A stretch of 64,000 nt of DNA from the NCBI GenBank assembly GCA_910586255.1, contig CAJUHR010000002.1:58115-122114 (forward strand). Direction: 5' to 3'. The notes below the pieces were generated by a model. The model was not told the origin of the DNA and ran no database searches. It was given only the letters and a program-made list of their open reading frames with translations. Positions 8,364-17,541 of this stretch are shown one piece after another (the stretch's first letter is position 1; each line of letters opens with the position of its first letter). This DNA is from an uncultured Lachnospiraceae bacterium. Its GTDB lineage: Bacteria > Bacillota > Clostridia > Lachnospirales > Lachnospiraceae. The position numbers were made by a program, and so were the translations under genes.

Positions 8364-9092
8364 ATGCAGCTATATCCGGCAATCGACATGAAAAACGGCA
8401 AGTGTGTCCGCCTGACACAGGGACTTTTTGACAATGTAAAGGTATACGGAGACAGTCCGGCGGACATGGCAAGGCTGTGGGTGAGCCAGGGAGCCTCCTT
8501 TCTTCATCTGGTGGATCTGGACGGGGCGCTGGCAGGTCATTCGGTAAATGAAGAGGCCATCCGGGCGGTTGTAGAGCAGGTGGATGTGCCGGTGGAGTTA
8601 GGCGGCGGGCTTCGCAGCGGGGAGGCAGTTAAGTATATGCTGGATTTGGGGGTGAGCCGGTGTATTATCGGCACTAAGGCGGCGGAGCGCCCGGAATTTA
8701 TAGGAGAGCTGGTGGAGGAGTTTGGGCCGGAGAGGATTGTGGCCGGAGTGGATGCCAGGGACGGTATGGTGGCTGTGGACGGCTGGGAGCGGATTAGCGG
8801 GATGACAGCAGTGGAGCTGTGCCTGAGGATGAAGGAATATGGAGTGCGGCATATTGTATACACGGATATTTCCCGGGACGGCATGCTGAGCGGACCTAAT
8901 GTAGATTATACGAAAATGCTTACAGAAAAGACCGGGCTGGATGTGATTGCATCTGGCGGCGTATCCTCCATGGAGGATTTGGAAACTCTTTATGAGAGCG
9001 GGATTGGGGGAGTAATTGTGGGGAAGGCCTTGTATGAGAAGCGGATTCATCTGCCGGAGGCCATCGCGCGGTATGAGACAGGGACACGATGA
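8364..9092 (+). CDS. hisA: ProFAR isomerase
   Basis: A 242-residue TIM-barrel enzyme that isomerises the aminoaldose ProFAR to PRFAR. It begins MQLYPAIDMKNGKCVRL, with the catalytic Asp in PAID, and carries phosphate-binding loops VPVELGGGLRS and VIASGGVSSMEDL, plus YTDISRDGMLSGPN with the second catalytic Asp. AAGGAG precedes the ATG; upstream codons in the same frame are leftover hisB-hisA spacer. The 82-base spacer before it is where hisH might have stood. Confidence 0.94.
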   Translation: MQLYPAIDMKNGKCVRLTQGLFDNVKVYGDSPADMARLWVSQGASFLHLVDLDGALAGHSVNEEAIRAVVEQVDVPVELGGGLRSGEAVKYMLDLGVSRCIIGTKAAERPEFIGELVEEFGPERIVAGVDARDGMVAVDGWERISGMTAVELCLRMKEYGVRHIVYTDISRDGMLSGPNVDYTKMLTEKTGLDVIASGGVSSMEDLETLYESGIGGVIVGKALYEKRIHLPEAIARYETGTR

Positions 9093-9212
9093 GAGACTGT
9101 CATGCCACAGGAGATGATCGCGCGGGAGGAGGCAGCGAAAGGCTGAGGCGGCAGGCCTATCGGCTGTCTGTATAGCGCAGAAAAGGAAACGGTTAAAAGG
9201 AGGATTGGACCA

Positions 9213-10511
9213 ATGTCAGAGGTAAAGAGGCTGCTGGCAGGAATCGGATGCAAAGAGGGAGAGGCAATTTTGCTGGGGCAGGCAGGAGCCGTCAGCAGCC
9301 GTTCCTTAAAGGCTCTGGCTCATTATTATAATGATAACGGGGCGGACGGATTGTTGCTGTGGGATATGTCAGAAAATGATGCGGATCATGAGAGAACCAT
9401 CGGGATGATCAAGGAGCTGGCCCGGGAAATCGATATTCCCATTGTCACCGGCGGCCGGGTGAGGCGTCTGGAGGATGTGAAGAAGTATCTCTACGCGGGA
9501 GCCAAAGCAGTATTTTTGGACGGCTCTGATATGGACAATGTGGATCTGATTAAGGAGGCGGCGGACCGGTTCGGCGATGAGAAGATCTATGTCTATCTGC
9601 CATCTCCCCGTCTCCTTGGCCGGGTGTCGGAATTTGTCCAGCTGGGAGCATCCATGATCCTTTTAGAAACCGGAGGAAATGTGGAGATTTTAGAGTCAGA
9701 GTCCTATACCCGCCAGGAGGGGCCGTTTCTCATTATGTGCAATGAGAAGGAGCTTCCTGTTGTTTCCGTGTGCATGGCGGCAGACCACTGCGCGGGGGTG
9801 GTTTTGACGGTGCCTGGGGAAGGGGAAGGCAGTTATATGGAGCTTAAAGGAGAGCTGAAGAAACGGGGACAGAATGTGGCTACCTTTACCAGTACCGTGG
9901 ACTGGGACAGCTTTAAGACCAATGAGGACGGCCTGCTTCCGGTGATTGTCCAGGATTACAGGACAGAACAGGTTCTGATGCTGGCCTATATGAACAGGCT
10001 GGCATTTGAGGATACGTTGCGGACCGGAAAGATGAATTATTACAGCCGCAGCCGGAAGTGCCAGTGGCTTAAGGGGGAAACCTCCGGGCATTTTCAGTAT
10101 GTAAAATCCCTCCGCCTGGACTGTGACAATGACACCATTTTGGCAAGGGTTCATCAGATCGGCGCTGCCTGCCATACAGGCAATACCAGCTGCTTTTACC
10201 AGATACTGACGGAAAAGGAGCAAAGAGAGACCAACCCCCTGAAGGTATTTGAGGATGTGTTCGCGGTGATTAAGGACCGGAAGCTTCATCCCAAGGAGGG
10301 CTCTTACACCAATTATCTGTTTGACAAAGGCATTGATAAGGTCCTCAAAAAGGTGGGGGAGGAGGCTACGGAGATTGTGATCGCGGCCAAAAACCCGGAT
10401 CCGGAGGAGATCAAGTATGAGATAGCCGATTTTCTCTATCATGCCATGGTACTCATGGCCATGAAGGGGATTAGCTGGGAGGAGATCACCGGGGAGTTAG
10501 CCAACCGCTGA
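9213..10511 (+). CDS. hisIE: HisIE with a degenerate HisF-like N-terminal domain
   Basis: 432 residues in three parts. Residues about 1-210 resemble a HisF/HisA barrel (GADGLLLWDMSEND, IPIVTGGRVRRLEDVKKYLYAGAKAVFL) but lack HisF's catalytic aspartates and have degraded phosphate loops. Residues about 215-325 are HisI, the phosphoribosyl-AMP cyclohydrolase, with its cysteines and SRSRKCQWLKGETSGH. Residues about 330-432 are HisE, the phosphoribosyl-ATP pyrophosphatase (KVGEEATEIVIAAKN). The enzyme does steps two and three of the pathway. The front domain may scaffold or channel substrate; that is inference. GGAGG precedes the ATG at 9213. Confidence 0.88.
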   Translation: MSEVKRLLAGIGCKEGEAILLGQAGAVSSRSLKALAHYYNDNGADGLLLWDMSENDADHERTIGMIKELAREIDIPIVTGGRVRRLEDVKKYLYAGAKAVFLDGSDMDNVDLIKEAADRFGDEKIYVYLPSPRLLGRVSEFVQLGASMILLETGGNVEILESESYTRQEGPFLIMCNEKELPVVSVCMAADHCAGVVLTVPGEGEGSYMELKGELKKRGQNVATFTSTVDWDSFKTNEDGLLPVIVQDYRTEQVLMLAYMNRLAFEDTLRTGKMNYYSRSRKCQWLKGETSGHFQYVKSLRLDCDNDTILARVHQIGAACHTGNTSCFYQILTEKEQRETNPLKVFEDVFAVIKDRKLHPKEGSYTNYLFDKGIDKVLKKVGEEATEIVIAAKNPDPEEIKYEIADFLYHAMVLMAMKGISWEEITGELANR

Positions 10512-10569
10512 CACAGCATTGTATTGGCGGAAAACAGGCAAAATCTTTTGTGAATATATGGAGGAAAGC

Positions 10570-11808
10570 ATGTCAAAGGTAGTGGAACGATTTTTGCGCT
10601 ATGCGGCAATGGACACCCAGTCGGAGGATGAGAGAGAAGCCATCCCCAGCACAGAGAAGCAGCGGCTTTTTGCTGAGCTCCTGGCCGGGGAGCTGCGGGA
10701 CATGGGGGCTTTGGACGTGACTGTCAGCAGCCAATCCTATGTTTACGCCACCATTGGCGCCACCGCTAAGGAAGCGGTTTTGGCACTTGGTTTTATCGCC
10801 CACATGGACACCTCCCCGGCTGCATCCGGAAAGAATGTGAAGGCCCGGCTGGTAACCGGCTATGACGGGGGAGATATCTGCCTCAATGAGGAGCAGCAGA
10901 TCTTTTTGTCACCAAAGGATTTCCCCTCTCTGGCCCGCTATGGGGGGCAGGATCTGATTGTGACGGACGGAACTACGCTCCTGGGCGCGGACGACAAGGC
11001 AGGAGTGGCGGAAATCATGACCATGGCAGAATATTTCCTGACCCATCCGGAGATTGCTCACGGGAAAATCTGCATTGGCTTTACACCGGATGAGGAGGTG
11101 GGCCGGGGGGCCGATGGCTTTGATGTGAAGTTTTTCGGGGCGGATGTGGCCTACACGGTGGATGGAGGCGCCTTAGGGGAGCTGGAATATGAAAACTTTA
11201 ACGCGGCCTCCGGCAAGGTAGTGATCCACGGGCGGGGAGTCCACCCGGGGTCTGCAAAAAATGTGATGAAAAATGCCTCCCTGATTGCCATGGAATTTCA
11301 TCAGATGCTTCCCGTGGCCCAGAATCCCATGTACACGGAAGGGTATGAGGGATTTTTCCACCTGGCGGATATCCGGGGAGATGTGGTGGAGGCCCGGATG
11401 GATTATATTATCCGGGATCATGACAGACAGAGGTTTGAGGAGAAAAAGGCCTTGTTTGCCCGGACGGCTGCATTTCTCAATGAAAAATACGGCAAGGACA
11501 CAGTGGAGATCACTGTGAAGGATTCCTACTACAACATGGAGGAGAAGATCCGACCCCATTCCTACCTGATTGATATTGCCAGGACTTCTATGGAGAAGGC
11601 GGGGATTCGGCCGGATGTGGTTCCCATCCGGGGCGGTACGGACGGGGCCCGCCTGTCCTATATGGGGCTTCCCTGTCCCAATCTGTGTACCGGTGGAGAG
11701 AATTATCACGGAGTTCACGAGTACATCTGTGTTCAGTCCATGGAGAAGGTGGTGGAGCTTCTGACCGGGCTTGTGGAGGAATTTACCCGGAAATTCGTCA
11801 AGATGTAA
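10570..11808 (+). CDS. pepT: Peptidase T (tripeptide aminopeptidase)
   Basis: A 412-residue M20 zinc peptidase that removes the N-terminal residue from tripeptides in the cytoplasm. Metal-ligand blocks are GFIAHMDTSPAA, GTTLLGADDKAGVAEIM and FTPDEEVGRGADGFD, with IRGGTDGARLSYMGLPCPN near the end. The ATG at 10570 follows GGAGG with good spacing; upstream in-frame ATGs (10519, 10558) lack one. It ends 13 bases before the SIR2 gene, so the two are probably co-transcribed. Confidence 0.93.
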   Translation: MSKVVERFLRYAAMDTQSEDEREAIPSTEKQRLFAELLAGELRDMGALDVTVSSQSYVYATIGATAKEAVLALGFIAHMDTSPAASGKNVKARLVTGYDGGDICLNEEQQIFLSPKDFPSLARYGGQDLIVTDGTTLLGADDKAGVAEIMTMAEYFLTHPEIAHGKICIGFTPDEEVGRGADGFDVKFFGADVAYTVDGGALGELEYENFNAASGKVVIHGRGVHPGSAKNVMKNASLIAMEFHQMLPVAQNPMYTEGYEGFFHLADIRGDVVEARMDYIIRDHDRQRFEEKKALFARTAAFLNEKYGKDTVEITVKDSYYNMEEKIRPHSYLIDIARTSMEKAGIRPDVVPIRGGTDGARLSYMGLPCPNLCTGGENYHGVHEYICVQSMEKVVELLTGLVEEFTRKFVKM

Positions 11809-11821
11809 GCAGGAGGAAGCC

Positions 11822-12664
11822 ATGACCTTTTATGAAATGATTGAGGATCTGTCATTTGCCTTAAAAAGGGAAAAGCTGGTGATTTTTGTGGGGGCCGGAG
11901 TATCGAAAAACTCCGGTCTCCCCACCTGGGGGCAGATTGTCCATGCCTTTGCAAAAGAGATCGGATATCCAACCAAGGGACGTCTGGCCACGGAAGAGTA
12001 TATCCGGATTCCCCAGTATTACTACTGTCTGGATAAAAGCGAAAACCATGCTTCCTACTACTCCCTGATAAAATCCATGATACCGGAAAATATCCGGCCC
12101 AATCTGTTAGATAAGCTGATTGTGTCTCTCCATCCCAAGCACATAGTAACGACCAACTTTGACACCCTTTTGGATCAGGTTGCAAATGGTTATGAGATTA
12201 TCCGGGAGGACAGGGATCTGCTCACGGGAATCTCCGCTCACTACCTGCTTAAGCTTCACGGAGATATCCGCCAGCCGGAGAAGATGGTGTTTAAGGAGGA
12301 TGATTATCTCCACTATTCCCACACTCACCGTCTAATGGAGACCTTCCTCAAATCCCTTCTGATTGATCATGTGTTTTTGTTTGTGGGCTATTCTCTCAAT
12401 GACTACAATCTGAAAACCTTTGTCAGCTGGATTGAATATATTGCAGAGGAAATGCAGGTGAAGGAGGAGATGCACCACAATTACTTTCTTTCCAGCAGCC
12501 TCCATGCAGGGAAGGATTATCTGCGGAAATATTACGAAGGCAAGGGACTGGACGTCATTGATTTGTATCAGCTGCCCAGGGAGGTGGATGAACAGGCTAA
12601 GTCTGTCCATCTGGCTGATGAGCTGGGACGCAAGACCTTTGCTGTGCTGGACATGCTCTTTTGA
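11822..12664 (+). CDS. Stand-alone SIR2-like domain protein
   Basis: 280 residues, essentially one SIR2-type NAD-binding domain. Visible motifs are VIFVGAGVSKNSGLPTW (NAD-binding GAGxS), TTNFDTLLDQ, YLLKLHGDI with the catalytic-type His, and FVGYSLNDYNL. There is no zinc-binding CxxC pair, so it is not a classical protein deacetylase. Domains of this kind act as NAD-depleting effectors in anti-phage systems (ThsA, DSR, SIR2-Argonaute), but other relatives have no known role. AGGAGG precedes the ATG. It sits between pepT and a DNA-repair fusion on the same strand; the defence role is a hypothesis. Confidence 0.82.
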   Translation: MTFYEMIEDLSFALKREKLVIFVGAGVSKNSGLPTWGQIVHAFAKEIGYPTKGRLATEEYIRIPQYYYCLDKSENHASYYSLIKSMIPENIRPNLLDKLIVSLHPKHIVTTNFDTLLDQVANGYEIIREDRDLLTGISAHYLLKLHGDIRQPEKMVFKEDDYLHYSHTHRLMETFLKSLLIDHVFLFVGYSLNDYNLKTFVSWIEYIAEEMQVKEEMHHNYFLSSSLHAGKDYLRKYYEGKGLDVIDLYQLPREVDEQAKSVHLADELGRKTFAVLDMLF

Positions 12665-12705
12665 CGGCCGGGACGGCTGCGGGCAGATGAGAGGGGAGAC
12701 AAAAG

Positions 12706-15700
12706 ATGTATATTGCAGACTTACACATACATTCCCGGTATTCCCGGGCTACCAGCAGAGAATGTGTTCCGGAGTATCTGGATTTGTGGGCCAGGAAAAA
12801 GGGAATCGACCTTTTGGGAACCGGAGACTTTACCCATCCGGCGTGGAGGAAGGAACTGGCAGAGAAGCTTGTTCCTGCGGAGGAGGGACTGTACCGCCTG
12901 CGGGAGGAGCTTCAGATAAAGGAGTCCATATCCGGAGAAAACCGTTCTCCCCGGTTTGTGGTTTCCGGGGAAATCAGTTCCATTTACAAGAAAAACGGGC
13001 GGGTGAGGAAGGTTCACAATGTGATTCTTCTTCCGGGCCTTTATGAGGCAGAAAGGCTGTCAGCCAGGTTGGAGCTGGTCGGCAATATTCACTCGGACGG
13101 CCGTCCTATATTGGGACTGGACAGCAGGGATCTCTTAGAAATCACCCTGGAGGTTTGCCCCAGGGCTGTTTTTGTGCCAGCCCATATCTGGACGCCCCAT
13201 TTTTCCATGTTTGGGGCCTTTTCCGGCTTTGATACGGTGGAGGAATGTTTTGAGGATCTGACCCCGTATATCCGCGCCATTGAGACCGGGCTTTCCTCTG
13301 ACCCGCCGATGAACTGGCGCCTTTCGGCGCTGGACGGGTTCCAGATGATCTCCAACTCGGATGCCCACTCCCCGTCCAAGCTGGGCAGGGAGGCCAATCT
13401 TTTGGATATTCCTCTCTCCTATGAAGGCCTTTACAGGGCCATCCAGGAGGGGAAGGGGCTGAAAGGGACCATTGAATTTTTTCCGGAGGAAGGGAAATAT
13501 CACTATGACGGCCACAGAAAATGCCATCTTTGCCTAAGCCCCGCCCAGGCGGAAAAATATCAGGGGAAATGCCCCGTATGCGGTAAAAAGCTCACTCTGG
13601 GCGTGTCTCACCGCATTGCTCAGCTGGCAGACCGTAAGGAGGGCTTTGTGCGGCCCGGCGCCGTTTCCTTTGAGAGCCTGGTGCCGCTTCTGGAGGTGAT
13701 TGCCGCTTCCACAGGCCATGGGGCGTCCAGCGCAAAGGTTCAAAGACTGTACGGGGAAATGCTCCATGGTCTGGGAAACGAGTTTGCTATTTTAAGGGAG
13801 CGCTCCATCGAGGAGATTCAGAGCCTGTCCGGCTATCAGATCGGGGAGGGAATCCGGCGGCTGAGGCAGGGAAGGGTTTGGCGCTTTCCCGGATTTGACG
13901 GGGAATACGGTACAATCCGTCTCTTTGAGCCATCGGAGCTTCAGGCCATGGAGGGACAGATGAGTCTGTTCGGCGCGGGAGGCATATGGCCATCTGCCGT
14001 TGAAAGCAGGGGGATGCAAAAAGACAGCGGTACAAAGGAGATGGCCGCAGAGGAAAAAACACATAAGAGGAAGGCAGAGAGGGAGAGTATTAGGAGCGAA
14101 TCCCCCCAGGAGGCTGCTGCCGCAAAGCTTAATGAGGAGCAGCTTTTGGCAGTTGGCTCCATTGCGCCCAGAATTGCCGTGATCGCCGGGCCGGGAACCG
14201 GAAAGACGAAGACTCTTGTGGCCCGCATCCTTTATCTGCTGGAAAACCGCAGAGTGAAGCCGTCTCAGATCACGGCTGTCACCTTCACAAATAAGGCGGC
14301 CCGGGAGATGAGAAGCCGTTTAGAAGATCAGGCCGGCAAAAGAGGGGCTGTAAAAAGGCTCCGCATCGGAACCTTCCACGCCCTTTGTCATGAGCTTTTA
14401 AGGGAAGCCGGGGAGGAATTTGTGCTGGCTGAGGAAAATACTGCCATTGAGCTTTTAAGGGAGGCGGCAGAGGAGCTGGGGGTGAAGGGGAGTGCAAAGA
14501 CATTGCGCCAAAGCATATCTTCGCGAAAGCTGGAGCTGGCAGAACAGGATGAGGAGGAGATTAGAGGGCCGGAAGCAAAGGGCGAAGAGAATACTGAAAA
14601 GTCGGAGGAGAAGAACCGGGAGCAGGAGGAGGCGATGGATAAGCTTTTAAAAAGGTATCAGGAAAAGCTGTCTGCTCTGTCTGCCCTGGATTTTGATGAT
14701 CTTCTCATCCGGGCCTTTCAGATGGCAAGAGAGAAGCCGCCGGCCTTTCCCTATCTGCTGGTAGATGAATTTCAGGACATCAGCCCTTTGCAGTACCGTC
14801 TGATTCAGGAATGGAGCCGGGGAGGCAGGGAGGTGTTTATCATCGGGGATCCCAACCAGGCCATTTACGGATTCCGGGGAGCCGATTCAGAGAGCTTTTC
14901 CCGCTTTTGCAGGGAAGCAGATACACAGACAATCTGCCTGACCAAAAATTACCGCTCATCTCCGGAGATCCTTAAGGCCTCCCGGGAGGTAATAATGGGT
15001 GAAGCCTTGCCACTAGAGGACAAAGGGGCGGGGATATTTCCGGATCCGGTGCAAAAATCCGCTCTTCCCGTGCAGATGGTACAGATGTCCGGCGAGAGGG
15101 AGGAGGCTATCTTTATTGCCAAGGAGATCAACCGGCTGGTGGGGGGAATCGACATGCTAGATGCCCAGGAGTCGGAGCTTTGTCAGCAGGAGCGGGGAGT
15201 TCGGGGATTTGCGGACATTGCCGTTCTCTATCGGACCCACCGTCAGGCAGAGCTTTTGGAGATGTGTCTGAAAAAAGAAGGGATTCCCTATGTGGTGACA
15301 GGCCGGGAGGAGTTTTTGGAGGAAGATATTGTCAGGGGAAGCCTTGGATTTTTCAGGGCTCTTAGGGACCCAAAGGACTGCCTTTCCCGAAAACTGTGTG
15401 AGAAGCTTTTGTGGAACGACAAAAATCTGCCTGCCCCTCTGTATACATACTCTCAGCTGGAAGAAAAATACCGGGATTTATGGAAACGGGGAAAGCCCGG
15501 AAAGCTGTGGGATTTATGGAGAAGGGATATGGGCTTATTGGAAAATCCGTCCATGGAAAAGCTGGCCTCCATGGCAGTCTTTTATAAAACCATGGAGGAG
15601 ATGCTGACTGCCCTGGATTTTGGCAGGGAAAGCGACTTAAAACGTTTTGGGGGAAAGCGATATGTCTCAGACGCGGTGACCTTGATGACTATGCATGGCT

Positions 15701-15975
15701 CCAAGGGACTGGAATTTCCCGCGGTGTTTCTTTGCGGTATCCAAAAAGGGATGGTTCCCCTGGAATTTAAGGGCAGGGACACGGACTATAAGGAGGAGCG
15801 CAGGCTTTTGTATGTGGCCATGACCAGAGCCAAAGAGGAGCTGATTATGACCGGTTCCCGGGAGGAATCCCCCTTTGTCCGGCCTGTATCAAAGAGCACC
15901 GTTTTGAGACAGCAGCCAAAAGCAGACCGCCAGAGAAGAGAAAACGGACATCAGATTAGCTTGTTTGAGGGATAG
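12706..15975 (+). CDS. Endonuclease Q-like PHP domain fused to a UvrD-family helicase
   Basis: 1089 residues. Residues 1-420 match EndoQ: a PHP metal-binding start (ADLHIHSRYSRAT), GTGDFTHP, GEISSIYKK, PAHIWTPHFSMFG, ISNSDAHSPSKLGREAN and a zinc finger (CHLC...CPVC). EndoQ nicks DNA next to deaminated bases or abasic sites. A charged linker (about 425-475) leads to a superfamily 1 helicase: GPGTGKTKT, FTNKAAREM, LVDEFQDISPLQ, GDPNQAIYGFRGAD, TMHGSKGLEFP and VAMTRAKEEL. Joining nick and unwinding in one chain suggests repair of deaminated DNA. GAGGGGAGA lies before the ATG. Its stop codon lies inside a terminator. Confidence 0.87.
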   Translation: MYIADLHIHSRYSRATSRECVPEYLDLWARKKGIDLLGTGDFTHPAWRKELAEKLVPAEEGLYRLREELQIKESISGENRSPRFVVSGEISSIYKKNGRVRKVHNVILLPGLYEAERLSARLELVGNIHSDGRPILGLDSRDLLEITLEVCPRAVFVPAHIWTPHFSMFGAFSGFDTVEECFEDLTPYIRAIETGLSSDPPMNWRLSALDGFQMISNSDAHSPSKLGREANLLDIPLSYEGLYRAIQEGKGLKGTIEFFPEEGKYHYDGHRKCHLCLSPAQAEKYQGKCPVCGKKLTLGVSHRIAQLADRKEGFVRPGAVSFESLVPLLEVIAASTGHGASSAKVQRLYGEMLHGLGNEFAILRERSIEEIQSLSGYQIGEGIRRLRQGRVWRFPGFDGEYGTIRLFEPSELQAMEGQMSLFGAGGIWPSAVESRGMQKDSGTKEMAAEEKTHKRKAERESIRSESPQEAAAAKLNEEQLLAVGSIAPRIAVIAGPGTGKTKTLVARILYLLENRRVKPSQITAVTFTNKAAREMRSRLEDQAGKRGAVKRLRIGTFHALCHELLREAGEEFVLAEENTAIELLREAAEELGVKGSAKTLRQSISSRKLELAEQDEEEIRGPEAKGEENTEKSEEKNREQEEAMDKLLKRYQEKLSALSALDFDDLLIRAFQMAREKPPAFPYLLVDEFQDISPLQYRLIQEWSRGGREVFIIGDPNQAIYGFRGADSESFSRFCREADTQTICLTKNYRSSPEILKASREVIMGEALPLEDKGAGIFPDPVQKSALPVQMVQMSGEREEAIFIAKEINRLVGGIDMLDAQESELCQQERGVRGFADIAVLYRTHRQAELLEMCLKKEGIPYVVTGREEFLEEDIVRGSLGFFRALRDPKDCLSRKLCEKLLWNDKNLPAPLYTYSQLEEKYRDLWKRGKPGKLWDLWRRDMGLLENPSMEKLASMAVFYKTMEEMLTALDFGRESDLKRFGGKRYVSDAVTLMTMHGSKGLEFPAVFLCGIQKGMVPLEFKGRDTDYKEERRLLYVAMTRAKEELIMTGSREESPFVRPVSKSTVLRQQPKADRQRRENGHQISLFEG

Positions 15976-16005
15976 GGCGCCAAGACGTCCTATCCTTTCT
16001 TTTTT
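15970..16005 (+). terminator. Terminator overlapping the end of the EndoQ-UvrD gene
   Basis: GGATAGG (15970-15976, containing the TAG stop) pairs with CCTATCC (15989-15995); TTTCTTTTTT follows. The right arm also encodes the last codons of the convergent livF. Confidence 0.8.
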
Positions 16006-16697
16006 CCAAGATAAGCGGCCTTTACCGACTCATCCGCCAAAAGCTCTTTTCCTGTGCCGCTTAAGGAGATGCGGCCGGTTTCCAGCACATAGCCCTGGTC
16101 GGCAATCCGCAGAGCCATGTTGGCATTCTGCTCGATTAGGAGGATGGTCACCCCCTGCTTATTGATTTCCTTGATAATATTAAAAATATCCTGCACAATG
16201 AGAGGCGCCAATCCAAGGGAAGGCTCATCCATCATCATCAGCCGCGGATGGCTCATGAGGGCTCTGGCTACCGCCAGCATCTGCTGTTCTCCGCCGGATA
16301 AGGTGCCGGCCAGCTGCCAGCTTCTCTCCTTTAAGCGGGGAAACAGGCTGTACACCCATTCCACATCCGCATCTAAGGAATCCTTGCGCAGATAAGCGCC
16401 GATGCGGATGTTTTCAATGACGGTCATATCGGGAAACACCCGGCGGCCTTCCGGCACCAGAGTAATGCCCTTTGCCACAATATCCGGAGTGTCCATGCCA
16501 AGAAGCTCCGTGCCGTCTAAGTCTATGGATCCGCCGGAAGCCTTTACCAGTCCGGTGATAGAGCGCAGAGTAGTGCTTTTGCCGGCCCCGTTGGCTCCGA
16601 TCAGGGTGACAATGGACTTGTCCGGAACCGTAAAGCTGATACCCTTTACCGCCTCAATCCCGCCGTAGTTTACTCTTAAATCCTTAATCGTCAGCAT
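15990..16697 (-). CDS. livF: Branched-chain amino acid ABC transporter ATPase LivF
   Basis: A 235-residue ABC ATPase, one of two energising an amino-acid importer. It has Walker A GANGAGKST, signature LSGGEQQMLAVARALM, Walker B LMMMDEPSLGLAPL and the H-loop replaced by LLIEQNA, all typical of LivF. I use the ATG at 16697 because GGGGGTGA sits at the right distance; a GTG two codons earlier is possible. It overlaps livG by 14 bases and is the last gene of the minus-strand operon, ending against a convergent gene. Confidence 0.93.
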   Translation of the reverse strand: MLTIKDLRVNYGGIEAVKGISFTVPDKSIVTLIGANGAGKSTTLRSITGLVKASGGSIDLDGTELLGMDTPDIVAKGITLVPEGRRVFPDMTVIENIRIGAYLRKDSLDADVEWVYSLFPRLKERSWQLAGTLSGGEQQMLAVARALMSHPRLMMMDEPSLGLAPLIVQDIFNIIKEINKQGVTILLIEQNANMALRIADQGYVLETGRISLSGTGKELLADESVKAAYLGKKKG

Positions 16698-17541
16698 CGT
16701 CACTCACCCCCAGATATGCCTCAATTACTTTTTCGTTATTTTGGATTTCCTCCGGCATGCCCTGTGCAATCAGCTTGCCGAAATCCAGCACGTAAATCCG
16801 GTCGGAAATCTGCATGACCAGATCCATATGGTGTTCAATCATAAAAATGGTCAGATGGTAGTCGTCCCGAATCTGACGGATAAAATCCGTAAGCTCCTGA
16901 GTTTCCTGAGGATTCATGCCGGCAGCCGGCTCATCCAAAAGAAGCAGGTCAGGGCCGGTGGCCAGAGCCCGGGCAATCTCCAAGCGGCGCTGAAGACCGT
17001 AGGGCAGGGAGGAGGCGATCTCATTCTTTAAATGGGCCAGGCCCTGCATGTGAAGAAGCTCCAAGGACTCCTCCCTCATCCGCTTTTCCTCCGCATGGTT
17101 TAAACGAAGGACGGCGGAGAATACGTTTTGCTTTGCCCGCATGTGCTTGGCAATCAGCACATTGTCAAACACGGTCAGATTGCCGAAAAGGCGAATGTTC
17201 TGAAAGGTTCTGGCAATTCCTAGCTTTGTCACCTGGTCCGGAGTCTTGTGAACCGGCTTTAAAGAAGGGTCAGGAGTCACATCCCCCCCATAGAGGCGGC
17301 GCGTCTTTCCTTGGGGCGTGTCTGCTAAGATCACCTCTCCCTGAAAGGACACAGAGCCATAGGTGGGCTGATAGATACCGGTTACACAGTTAAAAGCCGT
17401 GGTTTTTCCGGCGCCGTTAGGGCCGATCAGCGCCACGATTTCATGCTCATTCACATCAAGGGTCAGTCCGTTGACAGCCACCACACCGCCGAACTGCATG
17501 GTGATATCCTGCATGTGAAGGACATTTTTTATATCCGACAT
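16684..17541 (-). CDS. livG: Branched-chain amino acid ABC transporter ATPase LivG
   Basis: A 285-residue ABC ATPase. Walker A is GPNGAGKTT, the signature region SLPYGLQRRLEIARALA, Walker B LLLLDEPAAGMNPQET, and FMIEHHMDLVM follows. The YG(L/D)QR signature variant and the extra loop after Walker A are the usual LivG form. It partners with LivF under the LivH-LivM channel. Its ATG shares a base with the livM stop codon, a sign of translational coupling. Confidence 0.93.
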   Translation of the reverse strand: MSDIKNVLHMQDITMQFGGVVAVNGLTLDVNEHEIVALIGPNGAGKTTAFNCVTGIYQPTYGSVSFQGEVILADTPQGKTRRLYGGDVTPDPSLKPVHKTPDQVTKLGIARTFQNIRLFGNLTVFDNVLIAKHMRAKQNVFSAVLRLNHAEEKRMREESLELLHMQGLAHLKNEIASSLPYGLQRRLEIARALATGPDLLLLDEPAAGMNPQETQELTDFIRQIRDDYHLTIFMIEHHMDLVMQISDRIYVLDFGKLIAQGMPEEIQNNEKVIEAYLGVSDDADD

